This document shows, one piece after another, positions 1 through 8,861 of a DNA stretch of 59,559 nucleotides. The position numbers were made by a program, and so were the translations under genes. The stretch comes from Cohnella baijiui (GTDB lineage: Bacteria > Bacillota > Bacilli > Paenibacillales > Paenibacillaceae). The DNA lies in the NCBI RefSeq assembly GCF_020731285.1, contig NZ_JAJFOW010000039.1:1-59559 (forward strand). Direction: 5' to 3'. How positions within the stretch are numbered: the stretch's first letter is position 1; each line of letters starts with the position of its first letter. Under the pieces are notes generated by a model that saw only the letters and a list, made by a program, of their open reading frames with translations, was not told the DNA's origin and searched no databases.

Positions 1-1706
1 TCGCGCCCGGCCGACTCGGCGGGTACGCGCACCGGGCCCGGCGTCGGCAGCGCAAGTGGCGCGACTGCCGCCGGCTCTGCCGGCAGCAGCGCGAGCAGCG
101 CCGCCTCGGCGGCCTCCTCCGCGCGTTCCAGCGCCCGAAGCCGGCCGGCTGCGCCTTCCTGCTCGCCGAGCTGCGCCAGCTCCTCGCGCAGCGCGGCGGC
201 TTCGCGCCGACGCTCGGGGCTTCTGCGCGCGTCTACCTCGCCGAGCAGCCCCAGCGCGGCCTTGCGCACCTGCGACTTCCAGTCGTTGCTGAGCTCCGCC
301 GCATAATTCAGCGTCGCCTGTCCGTCCGCGCCGGCGCCCGGCTTCACCCGGCCGCGGAGCCAGTTCGGATCCGCGGCAGGAATCGCTCGCTCAAGCTCCT
401 CTTCGAGCGCGGTCCCTTCCCAGTCGGCCGCCTTCGCCTCGCGGCGCAACAGATCGCGCACGTGGCTGTGCAGGTTCGCCGAGGCTTGCGCTTGGAAGTC
501 GGCGGCGAGCGCCTGAAGGCGCCGCTCCCGTTCCGCCTCCGTTTTGGCGCTGCTGCCCAGCCAGCCGACCTTGAAGCCCGGCTGCAGGCTCTCCAGCACC
601 TCCCGCGCTTTTTCCCGCGTCTCCGCCGGCGTCAGGCTCGCATTGCCGAGCAGCCGGTCGAGCTCGCTCTTCCAGCGCTCCAGATCCCGGTCACCGGCCG
701 TCTCGATCGCCGCGACGGCCTCCTCCAGCTCCGAGCGCCTGCGCTCGAGCGCGGCGAGCGCCTCCTCGCCGCCCAGCTCGTCGAGCAGCGACTCGCGCGT
801 CTGCGCGTTCGTCTGCCGCGCGTAGGCGCGGTGCTCCTCGGCCAAGTACCGGGCGGACCGTTCCGCGCTGTGGAGCATGAGGGGCTCTGCGAGCGGCTTT
901 AGCGACTCCAGAAGACGGATCAGCTCATCCCGCTGCGACAGCGGATGGCCGGGCTCGCGAAGCGACAGGAACAGGACGCCCGCCGGTTCGATCCGCCAAG
1001 CCTGCAGCGCGGACCGGATGCCGTCCCGGAACGCCGCGAACGACACCTCGCGCTCCCGGTGCTTGTCGATCTGGTTGACGATGACGTAGGTCGGCTTGCC
1101 CCATCGGTGCAGCGTTCGCAGAAACCGGAAGTTCACTTCGGACAGCACGTGGTTGTAATCGGTCACGAAGAACACGACGTCGGCGAGATGAAGCGCCGAC
1201 TCGGTCGCCGCGCGGTGCGCGCCGTCGGTCGAGTCGACGCCGGGCGTATCGACGAAAGCCATCCGGTCGCCAAGCAGCGGAACCGGATAGGTGACGTCGA
1301 TCGAGGCGACCCCTTCGCCGTCGACCGCAAAGTCGGCGAGCCGAGATACCGGCAGATCAGGCGTGATCTCCTCCGTGCCGTCCGCGCGTCGAAAGACGAC
1401 GTGCGCGCCGGGCTGGCCGCTGCGGATCGTCACGACGTTCGCGCTCGTCGGAATCGGCGAGGACGGCAGCAAGCGCTCGCCGCAAAGCGCGTTCACGAGC
1501 GTAGACTTGCCGGCCGAGAAGTGTCCGCAGAAAGCGACGGTCAGGACGCCGCGCGCCAGCTTATCCGCCAGCTCGCCGAACTTGGCCGCCTGCGTGTCGT
1601 CTCCGGCTCCGTTCGCCAGTTCGGCCATCCGGCGAAGCGCATCGGCGTAACGTCCCGCGGCTCCCGTCTGTTCGGAGGAAGCCACTTCGGTGCGGGTCGA
1701 ATTCAT
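1..1706 (-). CDS. Dynamin-like GTPase, N-terminal part (cut by window edge)
   Basis: The reverse frame is open from an ATG at 1706 to the window edge, about 568 residues without a stop. A P-loop GHFSAGKST near residues 56-64, a G3 motif DTPGVDST and a G4-like NQIDKH identify a dynamin-superfamily GTPase. A long Ala/Glu/Leu/Arg-rich helical region follows, as expected of a stalk. B. subtilis DynA (YpbR) is a double-length fusion of two such modules; whether a second GTPase domain follows here lies outside the window. These proteins act at the inner face of the membrane in fusion and membrane stress. The ATG overlaps the nth stop by 4 bp, so the two genes are translationally coupled. The family is clear; orthology to DynA is inference. 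Confidence 0.85.
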   Translation of the reverse strand, partial: MNSTRTEVASSEQTGAAGRYADALRRMAELANGAGDDTQAAKFGELADKLARGVLTVAFCGHFSAGKSTLVNALCGERLLPSSPIPTSANVVTIRSGQPGAHVVFRRADGTEEITPDLPVSRLADFAVDGEGVASIDVTYPVPLLGDRMAFVDTPGVDSTDGAHRAATESALHLADVVFFVTDYNHVLSEVNFRFLRTLHRWGKPTYVIVNQIDKHREREVSFAAFRDGIRSALQAWRIEPAGVLFLSLREPGHPLSQRDELIRLLESLKPLAEPLMLHSAERSARYLAEEHRAYARQTNAQTRESLLDELGGEEALAALERRRSELEEAVAAIETAGDRDLERWKSELDRLLGNASLTPAETREKAREVLESLQPGFKVGWLGSSAKTEAERERRLQALAADFQAQASANLHSHVRDLLRREAKAADWEGTALEEELERAIPAADPNWLRGRVKPGAGADGQATLNYAAELSNDWKSQVRKAALGLLGEVDARRSPERRREAAALREELAQLGEQEGAAGRLRALERAEEAAEAALLALLPAEPAAVAPLALPTPGPVRVPAESAGR

Positions 1707-2491
1707 GCGTCGGCGCCCCCTTTCGCGGCCGCTTGCTCTTGCCGCTTCCGGGTCGGCTGCGATTTCGCGCCATTCGCGTCGGCGTTTCTGGCGGAACCGG
1801 CTTTCCCCGTTTGCGCCCGCGCCTTCTTCGCTCTGTCTTCCGCGCGCACCGTTGCCTTCATCCGTTTCTTTCCTTCCGGGCAGACGTCCAGCAGCGGGCA
1901 GACGTCGCATTTCGGGTTTTGCGCCTTGCAGTGATAGCGCCCGAAGAAGATAAGCCGGTGATGCGTGATCGTCCACTCGTCACGCGGCACGAGCTTCATG
2001 AGGCGTTTCTCCACTTCCAGGACGCTGTCGTCCGGCTTCGCGATCGCGAGGCGTTTGGAGACGCGTTCCACGTGGGTATCGACGGCGATCGCGGGCACGT
2101 CGAAAGCGTTGGAGACGACGACGTTGGCCGTCTTCCGGCCGACGCCGGGCAACTCCGTCAGCGCCGCGTGCTCCCGGGGCACTTCTCCGCCGAAACGGTC
2201 GATCAGGATGCGGCATAGCTTCTGAATGTTGGCGGCTTTATTGCGGAACAGACCGATCCGCCGGATATCGTTCTCCAGCTCTTCCAGCGGAACGCTCAAA
2301 TAATCTTCGGGCGTGCGGTATTTCTCGAACAGCGTCGCCGTGACCTTGTTGACGGTCTCGTCGGTGCATTGGGCGGACAGCAGCACCGCGATCGTAAGCT
2401 CGAACGGATTGCGGTGGTTGAGCTCGCAATGCGCGTCGGGAAACAGATCGGCGATCGTATCCAGAATGTGTCTCATCTTCGTGGCGTTCAT
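1703..2491 (-). CDS. nth: Endonuclease III (DNA glycosylase/AP lyase)
   Basis: Base-excision repair enzyme that removes oxidised pyrimidines and cleaves abasic sites. The 262-residue product has the helix-hairpin-helix LPGVGRK (114-120) with catalytic Lys120 and the catalytic Asp138 in VDTH. A 4Fe-4S loop has Cys188, 195, 198 and 204 in the C-x6-C-x2-C-x5-C pattern. It is about 40 residues longer than usual because of a basic, Ala/Lys/Arg-rich C-terminal tail after the cluster. In B. subtilis nth follows dnaD directly; here dnaD lies 24 kb away and nth is coupled to a dynamin-like gene. Confidence 0.95.
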   Translation of the reverse strand: MNATKMRHILDTIADLFPDAHCELNHRNPFELTIAVLLSAQCTDETVNKVTATLFEKYRTPEDYLSVPLEELENDIRRIGLFRNKAANIQKLCRILIDRFGGEVPREHAALTELPGVGRKTANVVVSNAFDVPAIAVDTHVERVSKRLAIAKPDDSVLEVEKRLMKLVPRDEWTITHHRLIFFGRYHCKAQNPKCDVCPLLDVCPEGKKRMKATVRAEDRAKKARAQTGKAGSARNADANGAKSQPTRKRQEQAAAKGGADA

Positions 2492-2685
2492 CGGCTAACT
2501 CCTTCTCTGATCCAAGAAAGAAACCTATTATTTCATCATTATAGTGTAACGGAAGTTGGCGGCAGCGACAAGCGTCGACGACTGTCGCGCCGCAGCCGGC
2601 GTCCTCCTCCCACCTTATTCGGAGACTACGCTTTTGCGACGGACGCGCGCGGCGGGCGATCCGAAACGGGGACGGTCCGCTCGAC

Positions 2686-2719
2686 AAAAAAAAGACCGAG
2701 CAGATCGCTCTGCCCGGCC
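2686..2719 (-). terminator. Rho-independent terminator after the SLH gene
   Basis: Two 11-nt arms (2694-2704 and 2709-2719) pair with two G-U wobbles around a 4-nt loop. Read on the minus strand, eight T follow (2686-2693). It lies about 10 bp past the SLH stop. The rest of the 2492-2729 gap shows nothing else clear. Confidence 0.85.
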
Positions 2720-2729
2720 TTTGCCGACT

Positions 2730-5444
2730 TTACTTGGAAATTTCCATCGCTTTGCCGCGGACGACGTAAACCGTGATCGCGTCATCGGCCTGGAATTCCG
2801 TCAGCGGGATGATGGCGGTTCCTTTGTGGAGATACACTTTCGGCGAAAGCGTCACATACGATTCCTGCGTCGACGTATCCAGCTTGTAGTAAAGCGTGTT
2901 CGTCGCGGCATCCGCGTACCCGAAGAAGCGGCGCACCGACGGGATGATCGTGATGATGTTCCGGTCGTTCTCGTCCTTGCGGATCTCGACGCGGTCGTCC
3001 CGCTGGATCGTGGACAGCGCCGTATACGTCGTTCCCGTCTTGACGACGGCGGCATTGGAGCCGACCGTGATGCGGACCGGCGTAGCCGCGCCCGTTTGCA
3101 CTTCGAGCGCCGCCCCGTACGTATCGATGGCGGTCACGCGTCCAAAGACGACCGAGACGCTCTTGACCGCGACCGGCGTATTGCCTTGGAACGTGATGTT
3201 GACCAATGTTCCCGGAACGTACTTGTTCAGGGTGACATTATTGTTGTCTTCATCCTTGAGCGAGACGCCGGAGCCGATAACCCACTCGTCCGCGTAGCCC
3301 TCGGGCCGCTTGACGCTTAGCTTGCCGGACGACGCGTCGACGGCCGTCACTTCGGCTTGGATCGTGCGGGTCACCTGGATCGTGGCCGCTTGATCCTGCG
3401 TCGCGTTCAGCAGTACCGTGACCTTGAAGCCGACGGCGACGTCGGAGTAACTCTTGTAGCCGGCGCCATAGATTTCGACGGTCGGATTCGTATAAGGAAG
3501 ATTGACGATCGTCCCGTTGTCCAGCTGCACGCGCAGGATGCGGCTCGTCGTATTGTTCTCGTAGACCGTACCGGTGTAGCGGGCGACAAAGGACAGCGAG
3601 ACGATGTTGGAACCGGAATAGGAGATGTCGACTTTTTTGCCTTTGTACAGTTGGCCGTAAGCCGCCTCAAGCGTGATGCGCGTGCCGTTCAGATCGTAGC
3701 GCACGTTCGGCCCGAGGTTGAACACTTTCGGATTGCCGTAAGCGTCTTTCACGACCAGCACCTTGGCGTCGTTGTCGTACGAGGAAATGACGGCGCCGTT
3801 CGCGTATTGGACGGAGCGGCTCGCAACCTCGATCGTCGCGACTTTGCCCTCGCCGTCCAGCGTGAGCACGAGCGGATCGCCGACGAGCAGATCCGCCAGC
3901 GACGCGTCTTTCACGCCGCCGATCTTGACGGCGACGTTGGCTTGATAAACGAGGCCGGTAATTTTGTTCGGGTTCGCGCTAGTCGTGTATTGGACCGTCT
4001 GGGCGGCCGTGTCGATCTTGAACAGCGTGCCCTCGATGATGCCGGACGAAACGGACTTGCTCACGGTGAGCGACGTGACGGAACCGTTCACGATCGCGTA
4101 GGAGACCGTGTCGCCCGCCTTGACGGCGTCGAGCTTGCCATAGTTGCCGTCGCTCAGTTGGATCGTCGCCGTCGGCGAGACGGGGCGGGATTCCTGAACG
4201 CCGGTGGAAGCGTCCTTGATCAGGAGGGTTCGCGCGTTCGCGTCGACGGAGACGACGGTGCCTTGGCCGTTCTTCGTCGTCGCCGATTGCTTGAGCTTCA
4301 CGGCGAGCACCTTGCCCGCCGTGCGGTACGTGTCGACGAGGAGCGTCACTTCGGCGTTCGCCGGAAGATCTCCGAGGGCGATCGTATTGTTCTCCGCGTC
4401 GGTCACGCTCGGGAGGTTGGCCGCATCATAGGCGTAATCGTGCACGTCTTCGCCTTCCAGCAGCTTGATCTCTTGCTTGGATGTGCTGACGACGACGAGC
4501 TTGCCCTGCACCGTCTTCGCCTTCGCCGTGGCGTCGGTCAATTCGATGTAGGCGGCGCTGCCGTCGCTGTTGCCGATGACGATGGCGGTGCCGTACAGCT
4601 TCACGGTGTCTGCCCCGGTCAGCGTCTCGACGTCGCTGCTCGAGAACAGCGTGCTGTCCGTAATTTTATAGGACGTCGTCTTGCCTTCCGTATGAAGGAG
4701 TGAAATTTGGTCAGGCGCCAAGGACAGCACCATGCCGGCCGCTTGGCCCGGGTAGGCGACGGAGATCTTGGATTCCGCGCGGCTGAACAGCGTGGCGATC
4801 GTCGCGCGGTTCACGCTGGCCTTCGGATCGAACTTGTTGCCTTCGACGCCTTTGACGAGACCTTCCGCTACCGCTACGTTGACGTAGCCGAGCAGGGTCG
4901 TGTCGATCGAGGCATTGTCCGCGAACGCGGTCGCTTTGCCGTTTGCCGCGACGGCGTCGGTTTCTTTGCCGATCGCGCGCACGAGCAGGCGGGAGATCCA
5001 TTCGCGGGTCGCCGGCTCTTTGCCCCACTTTTTGTTCGTTTCTTTATCGGCGAGGGCGAACTGTTCGCTCGTCAGCAGCTTTTCCTTGATCGCGTAATTG
5101 ACGTAGGGCTTGGCGTACTCGTCCACAAAGAAATTGCTCGGAAACTGGGAAGCGCCGCTGGCCTTCGCCTGGTCTTCGAGACCCATGAAGCGGATCGCGA
5201 TGATGACCGCGTCCTGACGGCTGAGGATGCCGGTCGGGTTAAACTTGCCTTTGTCGCCCTGCACCAGCCCTTGGAGCGCCAGCTTGGCGATGTGCTTCTC
5301 GGCCCAGTGGCCCGCGGCCACGTCGCTGAATGGCGTCTTTGAAGCCGCCGACGCCGAAGGAGCCGGCCAGCCGGCTCCCGTCCAAACGAGCGTTAATACC
5401 ATGATCAGTCCAACCCAAAACTTACCCCGCGACTTTAGCGACAT
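2730..5444 (-). CDS. S-layer homology (SLH) domain surface protein
   Basis: Exported cell-surface protein of 904 residues. The start is placed at the ATG at 5444 because AAGGAGAG lies just upstream and the product then opens with a signal peptide (basic start, hydrophobic core, SASAAS-type end). Three SLH repeats follow, beginning at PFSDVAAGHWAEKHI, FVDEYAKPYVNYAI and AFADNASIDTTLLGYV. These normally bind pyruvylated secondary wall polymer. The remaining 650 or so residues are Thr/Val/Asp-rich and look like serial beta-sandwich modules with no recognisable catalytic motif. It follows the amidase gene by 57 bp and is probably in the same transcript. Its role beyond wall attachment is unknown. 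Confidence 0.85.
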   Translation of the reverse strand: MSLKSRGKFWVGLIMVLTLVWTGAGWPAPSASAASKTPFSDVAAGHWAEKHIAKLALQGLVQGDKGKFNPTGILSRQDAVIIAIRFMGLEDQAKASGASQFPSNFFVDEYAKPYVNYAIKEKLLTSEQFALADKETNKKWGKEPATREWISRLLVRAIGKETDAVAANGKATAFADNASIDTTLLGYVNVAVAEGLVKGVEGNKFDPKASVNRATIATLFSRAESKISVAYPGQAAGMVLSLAPDQISLLHTEGKTTSYKITDSTLFSSSDVETLTGADTVKLYGTAIVIGNSDGSAAYIELTDATAKAKTVQGKLVVVSTSKQEIKLLEGEDVHDYAYDAANLPSVTDAENNTIALGDLPANAEVTLLVDTYRTAGKVLAVKLKQSATTKNGQGTVVSVDANARTLLIKDASTGVQESRPVSPTATIQLSDGNYGKLDAVKAGDTVSYAIVNGSVTSLTVSKSVSSGIIEGTLFKIDTAAQTVQYTTSANPNKITGLVYQANVAVKIGGVKDASLADLLVGDPLVLTLDGEGKVATIEVASRSVQYANGAVISSYDNDAKVLVVKDAYGNPKVFNLGPNVRYDLNGTRITLEAAYGQLYKGKKVDISYSGSNIVSLSFVARYTGTVYENNTTSRILRVQLDNGTIVNLPYTNPTVEIYGAGYKSYSDVAVGFKVTVLLNATQDQAATIQVTRTIQAEVTAVDASSGKLSVKRPEGYADEWVIGSGVSLKDEDNNNVTLNKYVPGTLVNITFQGNTPVAVKSVSVVFGRVTAIDTYGAALEVQTGAATPVRITVGSNAAVVKTGTTYTALSTIQRDDRVEIRKDENDRNIITIIPSVRRFFGYADAATNTLYYKLDTSTQESYVTLSPKVYLHKGTAIIPLTEFQADDAITVYVVRGKAMEISK

Positions 5445-5473
5445 CGTCTCTTCTCTCCTTGGGTTCGATAATC

Positions 5474-5494
5474 GGCGCGGCATGCCGCCGCGCC
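5474..5494 (-). other. Intercistronic hairpin without U-tract
   Basis: An 8-bp perfect GC stem (5474-5481 with 5487-5494, 5-nt loop) sits between the amidase stop and the SLH ribosome-binding site. No T-run follows in either direction, so it is not a standard terminator. It could stabilise processed mRNA or set the ratio of the two products. Confidence 0.4.
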
Positions 5495-5501
5495 CGCTCC
5501 G

Positions 5502-7013
5502 TTACGCCAAATTCAAATAGGCTTTGATGGCTTGCGCCAAGCCGGCGGCGATCCGGTTTTGGAAGTCTTCGGTGAAGAGCACTTTCTCTTCGTCCGCGTT
5601 CGACAGATAGCCCGCCTCGAACAGAACGGCCGGCATGACCGTCTCGCGCGTCACCGCCAGGCTCTTCTTCAGGACGCCGCGGTCCTGGAGGCCGCCCGCC
5701 GTCGTGGCGTATTGATGCACAACGTTGGCGAACGCGAGGCTCGCGTCACGGGAGTAGTACACTTCCGTTCCTTTGATCGTGTTCTTCGGATTGCTGTTGG
5801 CGTGCACCGACAGGAACAGGTCCGCGCCGATGGAGTTCGCCAGATTGTAGCGGTCCGCGAGCGTAGGGTACGTATCGCCCGAGCGCGTCATGACGATGTT
5901 GAGGCGCGAGTCGCCCGCCAGGAGCGCCTGCAGCTTCAGAATGACGGCGAGGTTAAACGTCTTCTCGGATTTGCCGGCGACGCTGATCGCCCCGGGATCC
6001 GATCCGCCGTGGCCGGCATCGAGGACGACCGTGTACACGCCTTTGTCCGGCTGCTGCGGCTGTTGATCCGGCTGCATGAGGACGATCTTGACCTCGCCTG
6101 CCGTCGGATCGTTCTGCACCTCGAAGTTCCACTTCTGGCTCAGATCGAGGACGAAGCGCAGCGTCTTCGGATTGTCCGCGTACAGCGAGTAGCGGATCTT
6201 CTGCAGAGCCGCGTGTCCGCTCACCGCGAGCTCGCCGGTCTTGCCGAGCAGCGGATCCGCCGGCAGCGCCGGGTCGAAGTCCGATGCGAAGTCCGTTCCC
6301 GGCAGGTCGACGACGATCCGGTCCGGACCGGACAACACGCTCGTCTTCGGGGCGACCGTGCCGTCGTACTTCAGGACGATCGCGTCCGCGTCGAAGCGGA
6401 CGCTGTGGATAAGGCTGCTGGCCGGCGTCTCCGTCGCGGGCGGCGGGGTGCCGCCGTCCGTCGGGTCGCCGCCTTCCTCGGGGTCGACGACGCCGATCAG
6501 ACCGCCGTCCGAGCCGTCTCCGCCGGTACCGCCATTGCCCGTGCCGCCGCCAGCGTCGCCGCCGCCCGTGCCGCCGTTATTGCCGGCGGCGCTATAGATG
6601 AAGGCGGTCTTCGCGGCGTTGTCCCAATAGACAGTCGCCCCGAAGTTGTCGTTGATGAACCGCAGCGGAACGAGCGTCCGCCCCGTCTTCGTCACAGTCG
6701 GCGGCGCATCGATCGCGACCTTCTTGCCGTCGACTGTCGCGGACTTGCTGCCGACGGTCATGACGATCGTCGTGGCGCCGTTTTTGACGGTAACGGTTTT
6801 CTTCGTTTTTTCGTAATCCACTATGTAACCCAAGTTCTCTCCGACGATTCGGACCGGCAGCATCACCCGGCTGCCGATCAACGCCGGCGGCTCCTCGGGC
6901 TTTAATTCCTTTCCGTCCAGAACCAGCTTCGGCACGGTCGTCGCGGCTGACGCGAGACCGGCGGTCATGAACAGCATGGAGACGACGAACAACAAAGAAA
7001 CCCAGTACTTCAT
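5502..7013 (-). CDS. N-acetylmuramoyl-L-alanine amidase with stalk and AMIN domains
   Basis: Secreted peptidoglycan hydrolase of 503 residues that cleaves the lactyl-amide bond between MurNAc and L-Ala. In order: signal peptide (about 1-23, ending ASAA); a copper-amine-oxidase-N-type stalk domain (about 25-140, with MLPVRIVGENLGY and LVPLRFINDNFGA repeats); a Gly/Asp-rich linker (about 143-200); an AMIN domain (about 205-310); and a C-terminal Amidase_3 domain (about 325-503). Zinc and catalytic residues are visible in LDAGHGG, SEKTFN, SVHAN and FEAGYLSN. A GAGGTG site precedes the ATG. The SLH gene downstream suggests joint work at the wall. Confidence 0.9.
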   Translation of the reverse strand: MKYWVSLLFVVSMLFMTAGLASAATTVPKLVLDGKELKPEEPPALIGSRVMLPVRIVGENLGYIVDYEKTKKTVTVKNGATTIVMTVGSKSATVDGKKVAIDAPPTVTKTGRTLVPLRFINDNFGATVYWDNAAKTAFIYSAAGNNGGTGGGDAGGGTGNGGTGGDGSDGGLIGVVDPEEGGDPTDGGTPPPATETPASSLIHSVRFDADAIVLKYDGTVAPKTSVLSGPDRIVVDLPGTDFASDFDPALPADPLLGKTGELAVSGHAALQKIRYSLYADNPKTLRFVLDLSQKWNFEVQNDPTAGEVKIVLMQPDQQPQQPDKGVYTVVLDAGHGGSDPGAISVAGKSEKTFNLAVILKLQALLAGDSRLNIVMTRSGDTYPTLADRYNLANSIGADLFLSVHANSNPKNTIKGTEVYYSRDASLAFANVVHQYATTAGGLQDRGVLKKSLAVTRETVMPAVLFEAGYLSNADEEKVLFTEDFQNRIAAGLAQAIKAYLNLA

Positions 7014-7166
7014 GCTTCACCTCGGTGTCGATATGATTTGTGCCTTTCCCGATGAAAACGCCAGCTCCCCGCCACTTGCGGCGCGCTCCAGAGACAGCGC
7101 CAAGCGTCGGGGCATGTCCACGAATATTAGACGCGGGAATCTACCAAAAGTTGCGAGAAAAAGAGG

Positions 7167-7215
7167 AAAAAAAGGCCCTCGAACCCGAATTTTGCCGATT
7201 CGGAATTCGAAGGCC
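7167..7215 (-). terminator. Strong terminator after the GyrI-like gene
   Basis: A long stem (7174-7190 with 7198-7215, a few G-U pairs and one bulge) is followed on the minus strand by seven or more T (7167-7173). It lies about 150 bp past the stop at 7366 and is the only clear element in the 352-bp gap 7014-7365. The small reverse reading frame overlapping it has no family features and was not called. Confidence 0.8.
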
Positions 7216-7365
7216 CGCTTGCGGGATGAAAACGTTGTCGAACCTTTGCTGCGCAGGGCAATGGCGAAAGCGGAAAGACGGAGCATTTTCCCTGCCAATC
7301 ATGCTGACGACAGCCACCTTCACAGCGAAGCCTATCGGATGACGCTCCGTTTGCCGCTTACTCTG

Positions 7366-7821
7366 CTATACCGGTTTTATGGGCACGCAGATTTCGCACA
7401 GGTCCCGGACAATCAAGTCGCCGGCGTATTTTTCCAAATCGGGTCTGTCGTCCACCCGATAACCCATCCGGCGCACGGCCGAAAACACATCGGCCCAGGC
7501 GTTTTGAATCGCTTCCGCCGAATGTCGGATTTTAAAAACGACGTAATCTCCGCCGACAAGCTCGCCTTCGCATACGGCATCGTCGATCGGTTCCTCTTTG
7601 GCCAGGACGATGCAAGCGTCATACCTGCACTTTTCGGGCGGCGTGGTTTGGGGGTCGTCTAGCGGAATGCCGAATAGGATCGCCGATTCCGTAAGCAGTC
7701 CTTTCTCTCTCGCCCATCTTTTCAGTTGTTTCATGGCTTGAACCTGGGCGGAGCCGTAAGGACCCGTATGACGTACATATGCAATGCGATAAAAAGGGAA
7801 AACTTCGACACTCGCTTCCAT
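7366..7821 (-). CDS. GyrI-like small-molecule-binding protein
   Basis: A 151-residue protein resembling the AraC effector-binding/GyrI (SbmC) fold, known from stand-alone small-molecule-binding or gyrase-protecting proteins. Evidence is the opening strand VEVFPFYRIAYVRHTGPY, the internal GIPLDDP, RYDACIV and GGDYVVFKIRHSAEAI segments, and a C-terminal strand ending EICVPIKP. The start at 7821 is preferred because AAAGGAAGAGG lies just upstream; a longer frame adds 23 unlikely residues. Upstream sequence (7860-7925) is markedly AT-rich and probably holds the promoter. The ligand is unknown. Confidence 0.75.
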   Translation of the reverse strand: MEASVEVFPFYRIAYVRHTGPYGSAQVQAMKQLKRWAREKGLLTESAILFGIPLDDPQTTPPEKCRYDACIVLAKEEPIDDAVCEGELVGGDYVVFKIRHSAEAIQNAWADVFSAVRRMGYRVDDRPDLEKYAGDLIVRDLCEICVPIKPV

Positions 7822-7944
7822 CGCTTCCTCTTCCTTTCCATGTGCGATTGCTGCAACTTGGATGCTAATATGATATAAAATATTTATCAATAATTCTTTT
7901 TAAATTAAATTTTATTATTTAATTCCTTTCCATCCTCGCAAACC

Positions 7945-7985
7945 AAAAAGAGCCTCGTCCGGCCGATGCGACCGTACGGAGGCTC
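7945..7985 (-). terminator. Terminator after the FMN reductase gene
   Basis: GAGCCTC and GAGGCTC arms (7950-7956 with 7979-7985) extend by a further CGT/ACG pairing after a bulge and are followed by five T on the minus strand (7945-7949). Placement downstream of the FMN reductase fits. The T-run is short, so termination may be partial. Confidence 0.5.
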
Positions 7986-7999
7986 CTATCTTCATATTT

Positions 8000-8045
8000 C
8001 TATCTCTCTATCTCTCTATCTCTCTATCTCCCTAACTCCCTATCC
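8000..8045. repeat. Octanucleotide tandem repeat (CTATCTCT)n
   Basis: Three exact CTATCTCT units (8000-8023) are followed by two or more degenerate ones (CTATCTCC, CTAACTCC, CTATCC). The array lies between the end of the FMN reductase gene and its terminator, so length change would alter only the 3' untranslated region. A forward frame across it encodes only low-complexity sequence and was not called. Confidence 0.85.
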
Positions 8046-8089
8046 AAGTTCCCCGAACAGGGTGACAATCCCGGGATCCCAGAAGAAAT

Positions 8090-8653
8090 TCAGGCCGGTA
8101 CGCGAAGCCCCTTCAAGGCGCCGCTCCAGGCGAGCAATTCGTCCAGCATCGCGTTTAGCTTCTGCTCGTGCCGTTCCCCCGGCCGAAAAACCCGGTAATT
8201 CTCCCATTCCGTATGCAGCGACAGGCCGACTTGCGAGCGCACATGGGCGATCTGAAGTTCCGAGAGAATCAGCCGAAGACTGTCCATGGCGCTATTCGCA
8301 TCAGATGCCCCGTAACCGACGAGGCCGGCTGCTTTGTTGTTCCATTCCTTGTACAAAAAGTCGATCGCGTTTTTGAGCGCGCCGGATGTGGCGCGGTTGT
8401 ACGTCGGCGTGACGAAAATATAGCCGTCGAACGATGCGATCTTCTCCGACCAACGCTTCGTATGATCTTTCGTGTACTGCCCCATCAAAGGGGAGATTGG
8501 TTCGTCCAGCAGCGGCAGGGACTCATCCGCAAGGTCGACAAGCGCGTATTCGGCGTCTCCTCTTCGGCGGGCCGTCTCGCTCACCCATTGGACGACGGCG
8601 TCTCCGTTGCGCCCAGGGCGCGTGCTTCCGGAGATAATGGCGATTTTGATCAA
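8090..8653 (-). CDS. NAD(P)H-dependent FMN reductase
   Basis: Flavodoxin-like oxidoreductase of 187 residues in the NADPH-dependent FMN reductase/azoreductase family. The phosphate-binding loop GSTRPGRNG (9-17), the TPTYNRATSGALKNAID segment and LVGYGASDA are typical. The start codon is TTG at 8653, with AGGAGG eight bases upstream and no ATG in a better position. It is divergent from a TetR-family gene, an arrangement often seen when the regulator controls the enzyme. The substrate (quinone, azo dye, chromate or other) cannot be told from sequence. Confidence 0.88.
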   Translation of the reverse strand: MIKIAIISGSTRPGRNGDAVVQWVSETARRRGDAEYALVDLADESLPLLDEPISPLMGQYTKDHTKRWSEKIASFDGYIFVTPTYNRATSGALKNAIDFLYKEWNNKAAGLVGYGASDANSAMDSLRLILSELQIAHVRSQVGLSLHTEWENYRVFRPGERHEQKLNAMLDELLAWSGALKGLRVPA

Positions 8654-8704
8654 AAGAGATTCCTCCTCGCGATTCGATGGATGACGTTTCGCCGTGCTCC
8701 CCTT

Positions 8705-8716
8705 CGTTGGCCAACG
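8705..8716. promoter_or_regulatory. Palindrome in the FMN reductase/tetR intergenic region
   Basis: CGTTGGCCAACG is a perfect 12-bp palindrome between the divergent genes, 52 bp upstream of the reductase start. It is a candidate operator for the adjacent TetR-type regulator. A TATAGT hexamer (8745-8750, plus) could be a -10 for tetR, but no convincing -35 accompanies it. Confidence 0.35.
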
Positions 8717-8861
8717 CTGTGTAGGAAATTCAACGGTCTGTTGTTATAGTAAGGGGAGCAGCGGATTCTGCCAACCGACAATGACGTCCGATTCATCGCA
8801 TTTCGGACAGATCGGCCCGGCATGTGGGAGAACCGAATCATCTTCTACGGGAGGGAAGGAA

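Noticed and set aside
3357..4703. Long forward frame opposite the SLH gene
   Set aside because: Arg/Asp/Val-rich shadow of a high-GC reverse gene that has signal peptide, SLH repeats and a ribosome-binding site.
7017..7298. Small reverse frame before the amidase gene
   Set aside because: It overlaps the terminator at 7167-7215, has no ribosome-binding site and no recognisable family.
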